A stretch of DNA of 64,000 bases, from contig JACCLO010000010.1 of NCBI GenBank assembly GCA_029448655.1, forward strand, positions 1,488,001 to 1,552,000, given 5' to 3'. Positions 1 through 11,081 of this stretch are shown here, piece after piece (the first letter of the stretch is position 1; each line of letters opens with the position of its first letter). This DNA is from Wolfiporia cocos (taxonomy: Eukaryota > Basidiomycota > Agaricomycetes > Polyporales > Phaeolaceae). The position numbers and the translations under genes are program-made. The notes beneath the pieces are model-generated. The model did not search any database. It was not told where the DNA came from and saw nothing but the letters and a program-made list of their open reading frames with translations.

Positions 1-2761
1 ATTCCATGGGGTGTCGTTTCGGTTCCCTAAATGATCTATTCCGTTTCGAATCATTTAGTACGACTTTTAGTGTATGGACAGCGCGGAATGGTCCGTCGCA
101 CTGTCCCTTCACGTCCTCGCCGGTTAAGGCCATTCTGGATGTGGCGGGTTCAATTATTCCCGTGGGTAGTACATGTGCTACTACCGGGGTGCAATGTCCC
201 TAGGGCCCGAAGGCGTAGTGTGACCTCCCCGCGGGGTAGGTCGGCATGCCCTAGCTTACGCCGTGTTGCAGTGGCGCAGTTTGTAGCGTAGGGGGTGTCA
301 TAAAAAATTCCACGTGCCCCTTCCCGTTCTTGGGTTGGTACACGCTTCATTGTAAATGTACGCCCTTTGTCTGGGTCGTACTGACTAGGTTCCACGCGCC
401 CGTGGTCTGGGTCCGCGCTTCATGTGTTATAGGTCGTGGGTCTGGGCGAGGCTGCCATTTCCCCTCGTCCAGACCCGTGGTATGATGTTATCCCTTACTA
501 TTGAGGGTTGCATCGGTTTATTTTTATAAAATATTAGGTGGGAGCGTATTACGCTACTTCCCGGGGTATGTATTTTATTTCATAACGGAGTTATAAGGGT
601 GGAGTGCCCGTGGGCCATTCCTCCAAATAGAAAGTTCGTAGCGGGATGGTTTACCGCTATAGTTCGTGACAGAGCGGAATGATTCATCGCTCGGGGTCGT
701 GGTTTGCCCCATGGCAGAGTATAGTCCATGAATTAAAATAAGGGGCATACCTGGTTCGTGTGAGTCCGATACTTGCTTCCTAGGCTTTTCCCATGAGCCG
801 TTTCCTATTGGACGAATTGCGTCCAGGCCCCGAGTTCCTCTCCGGGTACTCGCTGTTGGTTACGTCGTCCTCGTGACAGACTGCCGGTCCAGTCGGTGTC
901 GATACCGGTTGTGGCGGATGGATGTCGTGTTGTGGCGGAGTAGGTACTGCTTCGGCGTCCGTGTGCTTGGTGTATCCAGAGAGCTCGAGAGCTCGATCCT
1001 TCGTCCTTGCGTAGCGTAGCTTACTTGTTTCCTCTTGCTCCGTCGGTCTCCTTCCTTTGGTGTCCAGTTTCTTCGTATACGTCTTTTTCCTATGTCCAGT
1101 TTATACATGTCCATCCCTACTCTTATTCGGGTTGTGTTCCCCCTAGTAGGTACGCGGTTTCACAGCGTTGCTAGTCCTTAGCATACCGAGTGCTCAAGGG
1201 AGGCGCGGCCCCCAAGATGTTCACGGCAGCCTTGGATTTCGCGGTGCCGTCGGAGTGACCGGTGTGTACTTCCTACTTTTGGTCTTTTCGGGGTTACCGA
1301 TATAGAGTATATTGTCTGGGATTTTTACAGTCCGTAGTATACATGGTCTAGTAACTACGTATAGTCGTTCGGCGTGCTCGGGAGTTTGTACCTCCTTTTC
1401 CCAAGCGCGGTGTAGTGCGTGGCGTCGTTGGCTGCGTAAAGTGCTGGTGAGGCTTTTCTACTTTACGAGCCGGTGTCGGATTCCGCTACGGTGCAGGCCT
1501 TCTGTATGAAGCAGGGAGTTGGGTACCCTTGCTGCCTAATTGACTGTGTATTGTGGACTGTGGATATGTCGGACTAGACGTTACGTCGGATGGGTTTATC
1601 GTGAAGGAATGTATTGTCCATTCTAAACGAAAGTGTATGTATCTCCTATAGCGGCCCCTGGCCTGCGGGGTACTCGGGGTCCAGTGGTGTTTCATCTTCG
1701 GGGTGACCGCTTTCGATCTGCGGCACGGTTTTTCCCCCTAGGACTTTGGGTGCCACTGAGCCCTTCGCGCGGCCAGTCATGGTAGGGCGGCATGGAGACT
1801 TAATCGTTCTAGCCACGGCGTTCTTCGCGGCAATGTCCAAAAGGAAAAGGTCCTGCGCCGGGGGCGACCAAGCCCAGTCTCCGGCGGTGTACGTAACGAG
1901 TGTGTATGTACTGAATTCCTACAGTACGCAAAGTGGAGTCACGATCAGATTTCCCCTGTATTCTTTCGGAGCGCCCCCCGCCCACTGTGGCATTCAGCCT
2001 ATAGCTGCTATCGGGGTGGAGACTACAAACTCCTACTTCTCGGGTACTTTCGATCTACTCTAATCTGCACCCATCACTTTTCGGTGATGCGCCAAGAAAC
2101 ACCAAGGGGTTTTCTGCCCAAGGCCGGCAAGAAAGTGCAGCCTCCGAATCCTCGTCCAGCCCCAGAGCTAATCCGGGATACCGGGGGACCGGGATCTATC
2201 CGCCTATGTGATGGGGCGTGTAAAATTCTATAGTACATGCCAAGTGGCGTAATGGTACTGGCCGCTTTCTGGGCCCTTCAGCCGCTGGTTAGGCGTTGGG
2301 TTCTATGGTAACCGGGGGGACTGTAATGTCCGTACAGTCGGGCCGATAATGGCCGTAAATAATCGCTCAGCTCCCTGGTAAACTGCCAGCGGGCCCCTTA
2401 TCGTCTTTGATTATTTCACGACGGGTGCACGGTTTCGCTGGTGGGGTTGTAACCCAAAGCCTTGCCCAAGCATTGCGCGAGGGTGGCCCAGTAGCTTCAG
2501 AGACAACGGTGAGGAGGGGTCCCCTCACGCTGCTCGATGTACCCCCAGATCCCAATACTCCTTGACCCTGGAGTGTACGGGTGTAAGACCTTGACCCTGG
2601 TCGTCGGGTATAGTTGCCCTTAACCCTGGTGCGGCGGGTGTAAGATCTACAATGCCCGGATGACCGTAGTCAAACAAGGGCGAAAGAGAAATGCACGTTG
2701 CCCCTCGTGCGCCGGGGTTGGGGAGTGGTGAACACCTCCCCGGGGGTTGAGACTTGTCTTA
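1..2761 (-). other. Presumed internal leader of a leftward LTR retroelement
   Basis: No convincing coding region is seen in this 2.7-kb stretch; the short open frames lack recognisable domains. It abuts, at 2761/2762, an LTR whose orientation implies that transcription runs leftward through this interval, so it would be the 5' internal region of an element whose body lies outside the window. The sequence next to the LTR (minus strand, beginning TAAGACAAGTCTC) resembles the equivalent position of the complete gypsy element at 61525 (TAAGAACAAATCTC). A CCTTGACCCTGG motif found in that element's leader is also present here. An inverted repeat near 437-477 (GGGTCTGGGCGAGG with CCTCGTCCAGACCC) is the only other structure seen. 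The gag and pol genes are either further left or lost. Confidence 0.5.
2560..2629. repeat. Three short repeats of CCTTGACCCTGG at 29-bp spacing
   Basis: The motif CCTTGACCCTGG occurs at about 2560 and 2589, and once more as CCTTAACCCTGG at about 2618, so the copies are 29 bases apart. One copy of the same motif is found in the leader of the complete gypsy element at 61291, next to a similar CCCCCAGATC context. It marks this stretch as retroelement leader sequence; a function is not known. Confidence 0.6.
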
Positions 2762-3691
2762 TGACACAAGCAACAAACTAGCACTCAACCGGGGGAAGGG
2801 GGCTCGCTCAAAGGCGCCTTCCAGGTCCCGGGACCACTAGCCGTCAAAGGCCAAGACAAGTCTGAGGTTGTCGCTCAGACTGTCTGGCATATATACTCCT
2901 AACCTATTTGTACATGTTTGTACGGTGGCTCAGAGGCCTCTACATACTGGTATCTAACTGGCTATGAGCTTCGGGCCGGTAATGGCATCGGAGCGCTGGT
3001 ATGCGAGGATGTCCATGGCGACGTAGCGTATAAGGGGCGGATCTAAGGAGTAGCCAATCTGTCGGGTTCGATCGGTGGTTCTCGTCGATCGTAGGTGCGC
3101 CGGTAATGGCGGGGTTCTAAGTCCGTGATCGGGCGTGGTCTGCCACGATCGGGGTGTAGCGCTCTGTGACTGGTAGGGTTCTCAGTCGTGCAGAGCCTGG
3201 GGTTATTATCCCTGCCTGTTGTACTCGTAGGTCGGGGTGCGTATGGGGTATAGTATAATGTCTATGCCAGTAATGGCGAGTGTCCATGCGGTAGGGACGC
3301 GAGGCATCAGGTTTAGTGTTCTGGGTCACGTGCGAGCGTAGACCGTGCCCCTAGTCGTCGTATAGCGTAGTGTACGGTGGCGGTTTAGCCTGGGTCTGTA
3401 TAAGGCGTACCGTCGTGCTATTGTAGCCTGTTGGGCTCTAGGGGTCGGCTCGTGACTCCGGGGTTTAGGGACTAGGCAGCGTATGGTTCTTGCTGCCGGG
3501 ACTTGGACTGAGTTTAGGGTTAGACTGCTGGTGGCCTGCTAGTGCCCGTAGTGTCCTGTATAGCGGAGGGCTTCTACTAGCGTTGCCGTGGGGTTTCAGC
3601 TGGGCTCGGATAGAGTGCTGTAGTGTGCGTATGGCGTGAGTGGGGTGCCAAGCTAGCGTGTTCTACTAGGCTTTGAAATTGGCTTGTGACA
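2762..3691 (-). mobile_element. LTR of a leftward LTR retrotransposon (930 bp)
   Basis: On the plus strand the block begins TGACACAAGC and ends GCTTGTGACA, an inverted terminal pair, so on the minus strand it reads TGTCACAAGC...GCTTGTGTCA. This is the same end structure as the 699-bp LTRs of the complete gypsy element at 52222 and 61526. A TATA-like ATATATAC at about 2889-2896 is followed (minus strand) by a hairpin with arms TCTGAG and CTCAGA at 2861-2879, as in the other LTRs of this window. Its sequence is otherwise different, so it belongs to another family. The five bases after it are GAATG; the matching target copy would lie outside the window. Confidence 0.7.
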
Positions 3692-3998
3692 GAATGGCGC
3701 TCGAACGCCACCCTTTCTGTACTTCAGTGCTTATCTGCACAGATAACGTCAGCCTCAATTGGCATGTGCACTGATAATACAAAGTGACTTCCAGCACTGC
3801 TGACATGATATGATACGTCCCGTGCCACAGTATTGTCAATGCGGTGGGAATGTATTACTTCAGCGACCATCTGTACTTGTTACGGCGTGTAGAGATAGGT
3901 CTACCTCAATGTAAGCAAAACTCATCTGTTGCCTCAGATGGGTGACTGATGAGCATACTGGGCTAATGTGACATCGACAGTGGTTATTTACCAGCAAT

Positions 3999-5128
3999 AT
4001 GAATCTGGAATTGCAGGACGTTCATGTACTGGTTACAGGTGATGCTGACTTAGATTATGGCGATACTGATTGCATTTCATACTAATGACAACTCAGGTGC
4101 AAGCGGAGGGATCGGTCTGGCAACTGCAGCACTATTTCTACGTATGTGATAGTAGTTGTTGTGGCGCTTATATTCAAGCAACTAATGATCAATCTGGCTT
4201 AGAGGTCGGAGCGCGAGTGACGGCACACTTCAATTCAAACCAGTCTACACTAGAGCCCCTGATATCTCGATACGGTCCCAGTCACATCCGCACAGCGCAA
4301 GCAGACTTGACAGGTGAAGAGAGCGTCATCGAGATGTTTAATCAGACAAGCGCAGAATTCGGCCCTGTGCAAGTGCTGGTGATTAATCACGCCGTATATC
4401 CGCGGGAGATAGTGCCCGTCGCGCACATGTCCCTGGAGCAGTGGAGCACGACCATGAATACGAACCTTACATCTTCTTTTCTTGTCGTGAGGGAGTATCT
4501 GCGGCGCCTCGAGGAGGCATCTGATAGCGCGAAGAGCAAAGCATCAGTGGTCTTGGTCGGGAGCGCGGCAGGGAAGTACGGCTCACTTGGGCACGCTGAT
4601 TACGCAGCGAACAAAAGTGGTACGTCCGCTATCTTTGAGTATATCATTAGTTGGATACTTAATTTCCTGACCATCAGCGATGATGTATGGTCTTATGCTA
4701 TCCTTGAAGAACGAGATTGTGAGAATAGCGCCTCGCGGACGCGTCAATTGCATTGCGCCCGGTGAGCTTGAGCTGCAGCTACAGCATCCACTGCTCTCTG
4801 CAAGCATAGTCGTATTGATAAGCGCATCATCAATAAATGTGTAGGCCCTACACGGACCTCGATGCTTTCGCATGTAGTGGGTGACCAGGAGAGGATGTAT
4901 CGTATGCTTGCCACGTATGTGCATCCACCTACTTTGGAAGATGAGCTGAAGTTGATCGGAGTACATAGCAATCCGCTGAGAAAAATGGGATCACCCGAAG
5001 ACGTTGCTACACAAATTGTTTCACTGTCATCTTCCACGGTATCGGGTCATGTCACAGGGCAAGTGCTGATGGTGGATGGAGGCATGGAAGGTTTCTTGCA
5101 AAACAAGCCCGAAGACATCGTGGTATGA
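3999..5128 (+). CDS. Short-chain dehydrogenase/reductase (tandem copy 1)
   Basis: Classical NAD(P)H-dependent SDR of 271 residues; its substrate cannot be inferred. Six exons join in frame: 3999-4038, 4097-4141, 4203-4619, 4678-4761, 4845-4914, 4969-5128, all with GT...AG introns of 54-83 bases. The product starts MNLELQDVHVLVTG and continues ASGGIGLA, giving the TGxxxGIG cofactor motif at residues 13-20. The usual NNAG is replaced by NHA. The catalytic serine lies in VGSAAGKYG and the catalytic Tyr-Lys pair in YAANK. The C-terminus SGHVTGQVLMVDGGM is the usual SDR end with the cofactor-site loop. The start is the only ATG that leads into the Rossmann strand. Nothing gene-like is seen in the 307 bases upstream. 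It is a tandem duplicate of the gene at 5593. Confidence 0.92.
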
Positions 5129-5592
5129 GCAGTGAAAGCGATTGCTCTGGAGACAAAATTCTTAGATGGCAGAGCTCGTAGATTGTCACAGAGGAGCTGT
5201 ATAAGTTGTGGGCATGAGCGCAAGGGCAGTATCTCCTATTATGTATTCCGTGTTTGTATGAGAGTAAATTGCTTCTCCAGTTACGAGACTGATGTATATG
5301 TCACCTACTGCTGATCAGATCCCAGTTCAGTAATGAATATGTCTATTAGACTGCCACTAATACCGACGATTCGGTATGAGTCAGTGGATCGCGTGATCAG
5401 TGGCGCCGCTCGAATACAGTCGTGGGAGTGTCGACTGCTGGAGATGTTTGTTTACTTTCATCCTCCCCAGCGACGATCCTAGTGGGAGGTGAGTGGCCCG
5501 GCGTTGGCGTTGAACGTTACCGTGCTGGGACGAGATCTGAGATCAGACACTGATCGATCAGCGCTTATCCCAGAAATTTAACAAGATCAGCG
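5129..5592. other. Spacer between the tandem SDR genes
   Basis: A 464-bp stretch with no gene. It must contain the terminator of the upstream SDR gene and the promoter of the downstream one; no clear TATA box or repeat is seen. Confidence 0.6.
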
Positions 5593-6703
5593 ATGGACCT
5601 GAATCTCACTGGCGTCCATGTTCTCATCACAGGTAATTATCCGGCTGTTAGTGCGCTGTAGATTTTGAAAATGAAGGTCGGCCTACATTATTACAGGTGC
5701 TAGCGGTGGCATTGGTGTGGCAACATGTCTGTTGTTTTTGAGTGAGTAGACACCAACTTAGCAGGTAATTAAACGGAACTCATTGGCCCTCGCGTTTGTA
5801 CTGGATCTAGAACAGGGAGCAGTTGTTACGGCTCACTATAACACAAAATCATCGACCCTTGAGCCCTTGCTGGCTGAATATGGCGCAACGCGGATCAGAA
5901 CGGTACAGGGCAACCTGACTCAAGAGGACGAGGTTATCCGCATGTTTAGTAATGACAATTACGCCTTCGGCCCCGTCCAAGTTCTGATCGTCAACCATGG
6001 TTACTACCCTCCCAACGATGTGCCTGTATGGCAGATGTCCCTGGAACAGTGGAATTCCACGATGGCGTCTAATCTCACTTCGTCGTTCCTCGTCGTGCGG
6101 GAGTACTTGAGGAGCCTTGAGAGAGCGACAGACGCTGTGAAAGACAGAGCATCAGTCGTTCTCATCGGAAGCACGGCTGGCAAGTACGGCGAATTCGGAC
6201 ATGCGGATTACTCTGCAGCCAAAAGCGGTACGTGTGCTGTGGAGTCAGCAATCACCAATCCTCCAGAACCAGTTCGATAGGTTTGCAATACGGTTTGCTT
6301 TTGACCTTGAAAAATGAAATTGTCAAGATTGCTCCCAAAGGCCGCGTCAACGCCATCGCACCAGGTATACTTTGTTTCTGCCCATGGCTTGCCGCTGTGA
6401 GATTGACATCATGCCGCAGGCTGGGTGAAGACTCCCATGGCAGAACACGCCCTGAAGAACCCCGAGATAGTGTATCGCGCCTTGGCTACGTACGTCTCTC
6501 GGCATCGGTCAATCTTGCCGTGCTGACGCGTCAGAACATTTAGTATGCCCCTGAAGAAGGTGGCCACCCCGGAGGATGTGGCTAATCAAGTAGTGGTCGT
6601 CTCCTCCTCCACCATATCGGGTCATGTCACCGGCCAGGTAATCATGGTCGAGGGCGGTATGGAGGGGCGCTTGCTCAACAAGCCAGAGGATATCATATCG
6701 TGA
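5593..6703 (+). CDS. Short-chain dehydrogenase/reductase (tandem copy 2)
   Basis: Paralogue of the SDR at 3999, also 271 residues. Exons are 5593-5632, 5697-5741, 5811-6227, 6281-6364, 6420-6489 and 6544-6703, with lengths 40, 45, 417, 84, 70 and 160, the same six lengths as in copy 1. The product begins MDLNLTGVHVLITG followed by ASGGIGVA (cofactor motif), has NHG where most SDRs have NAG, the serine segment IGSTAGKYG, the catalytic YSAAK, and the end SGHVTGQVIMVEGGM. Introns differ strongly in sequence from those of copy 1 while the exons are clearly related, so the duplication is not recent. Substrate unknown. The next gene on the same strand is an aldo-keto reductase, another oxidoreductase, but no common pathway can be shown. 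Confidence 0.92.
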
Positions 6704-7184
6704 TATGCGGTCGATTGCAGAATCTGGACAATGCCGATGCATATGGTGGTGACTGAAATTTGTAGGCCATCCTACCATCTCCTTTCGATTTTCTCGACCC
6801 AATGCATGCGGATACAATTGCTGAAACATTCTGCCGAAAGCATACGTGCTGTCTGTCCTCTGCCGTACCTATGATCTTTTCATCAAATGGATTGTTCTAC
6901 TAGTGAGCGTCTCCGGCCCCGCAGCCTACTCCGAGTAGACGCATACGATGTAGCGTTCCGTTCCATGGAACTTTGGTCTATCGGATCTTACTTTACGTTC
7001 GGAGTCATCAATGCATCAAGGTGCGCATACAGAGTCAATAATACACTGCCGGTGCCGACCGTCTGCGCGTCGCCCTGCTCGCCGGCAGGCGCCTTCTGCA
7101 AGCTCGTTTTAAAAGCCGTAAATTGGTGCGGGGGCCCTGGGCACTATAACTTGTAGCTGGAACGCCATACTGAAATCTCAGAAA
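6704..7184. other. Spacer upstream of the aldo-keto reductase
   Basis: 481 bp with no coding region that can be supported; it includes the 3' end of the SDR transcript and the promoter of the next gene. No repeat seen. Confidence 0.5.
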
Positions 7185-9057
7185 ATGTCGACGGCACCAC
7201 TCCCTTCAAAGCGTATGCCGTATGGTGCGTACAATTTCACGTCAACTATTATATCTCGATCCAATCTGCTGTCGCAGTCCGGCTCGGAAAATCCGGCTTG
7301 AAAGTCTCGAGGGTCATCCTCGGGTGCATGTCCTACGGCGGCGAGGGATGGGCAGACTGGCTCCTCGGCGAGGAGGAGGCGATCAAACATATCAAGTATG
7401 CGTACGTCGGCCGTGCTCCCGCTCCGTGTTCGGCTTGTCACTTGATCCGCTGCGCAGGTACGACGCCGGCATCCAGACGTTCGATACGGCGAACGTGCGT
7501 GGGCTTTATATCGTCACCGCGGCGATGATCCGCAATTTCACTGATTCGCGTCCGCAGGTGTACTCGAATGGGCTGTCGGAAATCATTCTTGGCAAGGCGA
7601 TCAAGCAGCTCAACCTGCCCCGGGAGGAACTGGTGATCATGACGAAGGTGAGGCTTCGCGAGCGGTCTTCGGTGGCATGCTTATCCTTACGTGTTTGGCA
7701 CAATGCGCTCAGTTTGCTGGAGTGGTTTGCGACAATCTCTCTGAGATAGTGTTAGATCCTCCAAAGGCGGAACGTGAGGGCCCTGCTAGGATTGTCAATC
7801 AGTATGGCACCAGCCGCAAGGTGACTTAGCGTATTGCGTTCGCCACTGGCAGCCCGCCTGAAGAACCTGATTGTATAATAATTGAAGCACATTTTCGCGG
7901 CGGTGAAGGCGAGCTTGGAACGCCTACAACTGGATTATATTGATGTTCTTCAATGTGAGTAAACTAGATCATTGTCGCAGTTGTTGCATTAATAATAGGT
8001 AGGCCATCGTCTTGCACCCGGCGTCCCGTTCGAGGAAACGGTAAGGCAGAGCTGTCGGAAAGGTAATCCATGCTAACTAAATGAACGTGTAGATGGTAGC
8101 ACTGCATGACCTTGTCAAGGGTGGGCTTGTTCGCTATATTGGCACGAGCTCATGCTATGCCTGGGAGTGTAAGTACCGATGCATGTGCGCTCAGACATCG
8201 ATTCTAACTCATGTGTGCGTCAGTCCATGCGATGCAGAGTAAGCACGTCCCCAGACATGCAAATCACCATCGTCAATACTTATCACGAGGAAGACTACGC
8301 GATCACGCACAACCTCACCCCGTTCATCTCAATGCAGGATCACCACAGCTTGATTTATCGCGAGGAGGAGCGCGAAATGTTCCCCACGTTGAAGGTGCGC
8401 GCCTCTGGGAACCTCAGCGTATGCACTTGCTGACCGGCCATTCATCAGCACTTCGGGGTTTCATCTATTCCTTGGGCAGCTCTTGGCCGCGGCCTCCTAT
8501 GCAGACCATTCAATGCTCAGAGTAGTACAAAACGTGGTCAGACTGACTGGTGCATGATCTGTAGATCAACCAATTGTGTTTATCATTCAGCTGATGCTTG
8601 TTTCACAGGTTCCTGAAGCCTTACGACAGCAACACAGCGCTAGAAGAAATTATCAATAGGTAATTGTCTCCGATCCATGCAGAGTTTCGCTCGACATATC
8701 ATGTTGTCATATCGGGCAGGGTTGAGGAGATCTCGAAGAAAAGGGGCGTTAGCATGGCCCAGGTAACAATCGCCTGGGAGCTATCCAAAGATGGTGCGCT
8801 TGCTCATAGCACTCACCACATCGTGCGGGATGAATAATGGCGTGCCTGTGCGGGCGTAGTTGTTGCGGCACCCGTCATCGGAACGACGAGCCTTGAGAAC
8901 TTTCGAGACATTTGCGGTAAGCGTTTTGTCAGATCGTCTAGGATGATCAATGATCTGCTTGCGAATGTTCGCAGAGGGCGTGCACCTTCAGCTTACCGAG
9001 GAGGAGGTGAAGTATTTAGAGGAGCCCTACAGGCCGATGAACATCATAGGACACTAA
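7185..9057 (+). CDS. Aldo-keto reductase
   Basis: NADPH-dependent aldo-keto reductase of 353 residues, of the aryl-alcohol dehydrogenase / potassium-channel beta-like branch. Fifteen exons join in frame: 7185-7224, 7278-7401, 7458-7494, 7558-7647, 7713-7820, 7888-7954, 8003-8040, 8093-8168, 8224-8238, 8294-8394, 8449-8549, 8609-8659, 8720-8793, 8860-8916, 8975-9057. Landmarks in order: MSTAPLPSKRMPY; VRLGKSGLKVSRVILGCMSY; FDTANVYSNGLSE with the catalytic Asp and Tyr; LVIMTK with the catalytic Lys; LDYIDVLQCHR with the catalytic His; RYIGTSSCYAWEF; LTPFISMQDHHSLIYREEE; SIPWAALGRGLL; VIGTTSLENF in the cofactor-binding end; final residues NIIGH. All four tetrad residues are present. One exon is only 15 bases (8224-8238). 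Substrate unknown. Confidence 0.9.
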
Positions 9058-9480
9058 GCTCCGTGACCTTCGGCGGGAATGTGCGGCCCCAGCGTGTTGT
9101 AAGCGTAATGAGATATCTCGAAGTTCTGTCTTGGAACCCTGCTGTAAAAACCCCGTTAAGTCGATGAAACGATGAACTTGTGAAGTCATTCGGTCCGAAA
9201 AGTGAAGGTGAAAAGTGAAAGTGTACCACGATGACAAATGGATTGTGCAAATAACAAGTAATGAACATACCCCACGGGGAAGGTGATCAGCAGTACTAGT
9301 GCGGGGAAAGACGGCCCGAGAAACCTCCGCTCATCTCTCGTCGCGGTTGTCGCCACTTCCCGCTCCGGACCTGGTCACAGGTCGTGGAGCCTCCCCTGAA
9401 CTACTTAACTCAGCTCTGATGAACGTAAAACTTCTTTAGCCCCGCAGCCTGGCTTTCTCCTTGACTGCCATCTCCCGGGT
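9058..9480. other. Intergenic stretch, possible promoter of the next locus
   Basis: No coding region. The pyrimidine-rich run and multiple CTTGACT/TTGACTTA motifs around 9440-9500 could be a promoter and 5' leader for the weak locus at 9.5-10.3 kb, but this is only an impression. Confidence 0.3.
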
Positions 9481-10260
9481 CCGTTGACTTACGGGCTTGT
9501 ACAATGGTCTGCAAATTGTTGGAATGTGCTAATACCCGTTTCGTTACTCAAGATCATTCTGGTTGCCTAGGCTGCGCACGATGACCACCGAGATGCCCAC
9601 CTCCTGAGTCTGCGACTCGCGCTGGGTTCCATCATAGCACCGGTAAGCTGTCGCAGTTTGAACAGCTCTACATGGGCCCCGGCTTTCCAATCGTCCTCCA
9701 TCCGTCTCGGTATATGCCCAGTTGAGGGCACATTCTGAATGTCGTCGACAGAAACGTACATCATATACCAGGAGTCCGGCGGACAGCTCGGGCACCGCTA
9801 CACCTGCGCCTCCGCATGCAAGTCCTAGTTCTTCGCCTGCGTCGTTCAGCCCAACGCATCTCCAGAATAATATTGTAAGTATTGTTCGTGCGTGCATTGG
9901 ACCGTGTGTGTCAGCGCACGTCTTTTCCCTGTCGTTCACAATGTGCTGCGGCACATGCTTTCTAAGTCTTCCTGGTCTCCTCCGAACCGGCGAAGGCGCG
10001 TCTGTATCACCTTCTACCCTTGCGCTCTTGCTCCGCAATGTGAGAGGACTCACGACGCTGATTCTCGTCAATTTCAACAGCATGCACATGGACTGTCAGG
10101 GTCCACCACGACCGCGCCTACCTCGCAGCTGTTCACAGAGCCTCCCATCGTGCCACCTGCTGTAGCTTCGACCGCTGCCCCTGTTCCTCGTGCCAATTTC
10201 ATTGGAACGCTGCAGTCGAAAAGCGCGTGGGACGCCCTAATCCACGGCGCATGGGCATAG
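9480..10260 (+). other. Possible small gene or gene remnant, unidentified
   Basis: Several pieces read like protein but do not join into a model I trust. A plus-strand frame ending at 9731 contains KLSQFEQLYMGPGFPIVLHP. A Ser/Pro-rich plus frame (9720-9876) stops at a good donor, GTAAGT at 9876, and the acceptor TTCAACAG at about 10080 leads into a frame ending PRANFIGTLQSK then SAWDALIHGAWA and a stop at 10260. A minus-strand frame (9567-9764) is an alternative reading of the same interval. No domain is recognised. It could be a fast-evolving Ser/Pro-rich protein or a decayed gene. Confidence 0.25.
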
Positions 10261-11081
10261 ACCTCGCGTTCCAGGCTGTTTGAGCATACCCCTGTTCCGT
10301 CCATACTGTTTATTTCACACGCACGAGGACACTCGCTTTCTGATCTATTGCATCATGAGATCTTATAATACTGTAGACGGTAGCGGGGACCTGGATTTGT
10401 ACGATATAGATTTGTACTCGATCGTGACATTTGTCTCTTACAACCTCAGAGGAGGGAGTGTGATGACGTCGCTACAGCTCGGGGAGCTCTTAGTAATTTA
10501 CCGTGTGTTGTTTCATAAGTTCTGTCTACCAATAAGTTGCGTAGTTGTTACGCGCTGAGCCGCCCGCTAGGAGTTGTGGCACAAGGTATCTACCATTGCC
10601 AGCTATTGACATTGTCGATTGACATGTGGGGAGTGTATGTGGTATATAATATTGATGATGGAGAGATGCAGGGAGTGGATGTATGTACGTAGACCATGAT
10701 GAAATGATAGTACCCGAGTTTACCAAAACAACGGACTAGCGATGCATGCATGCGCCATGCCACATATCAGAAAAGAAGAGAATCAAATACCAAACGGAGA
10801 CGGACGATGAGCAATGCCGATAGAATTGCGGATATAACGGTTCCGTTTAGCGAACACGACAAAAACCAGGACAATTAAGGACATTGAGACCGGACCACAC
10901 TGATTAGAAAGAGGGTATCGTAGCGCGCGACGCCAAGTCCTATCGAGAATGCAAAACGAAGAGAAGAGACGTAGTGTTACCAACAGAGATGACATGGGGG
11001 AAGGCCAGGGACAGATAGCAGTCGCCTACTACCAGGTATCAGAGTGCGTTCTGAAGGTCGGCACGCCTGGTACGACGCCTA
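10261..11081. other. Intergenic, no gene seen
   Basis: 821 bp between the weak locus and the 3' end of the kinase gene. Only short frames without recognisable domains and no repeat; it must contain the kinase 3' UTR. Confidence 0.5.
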
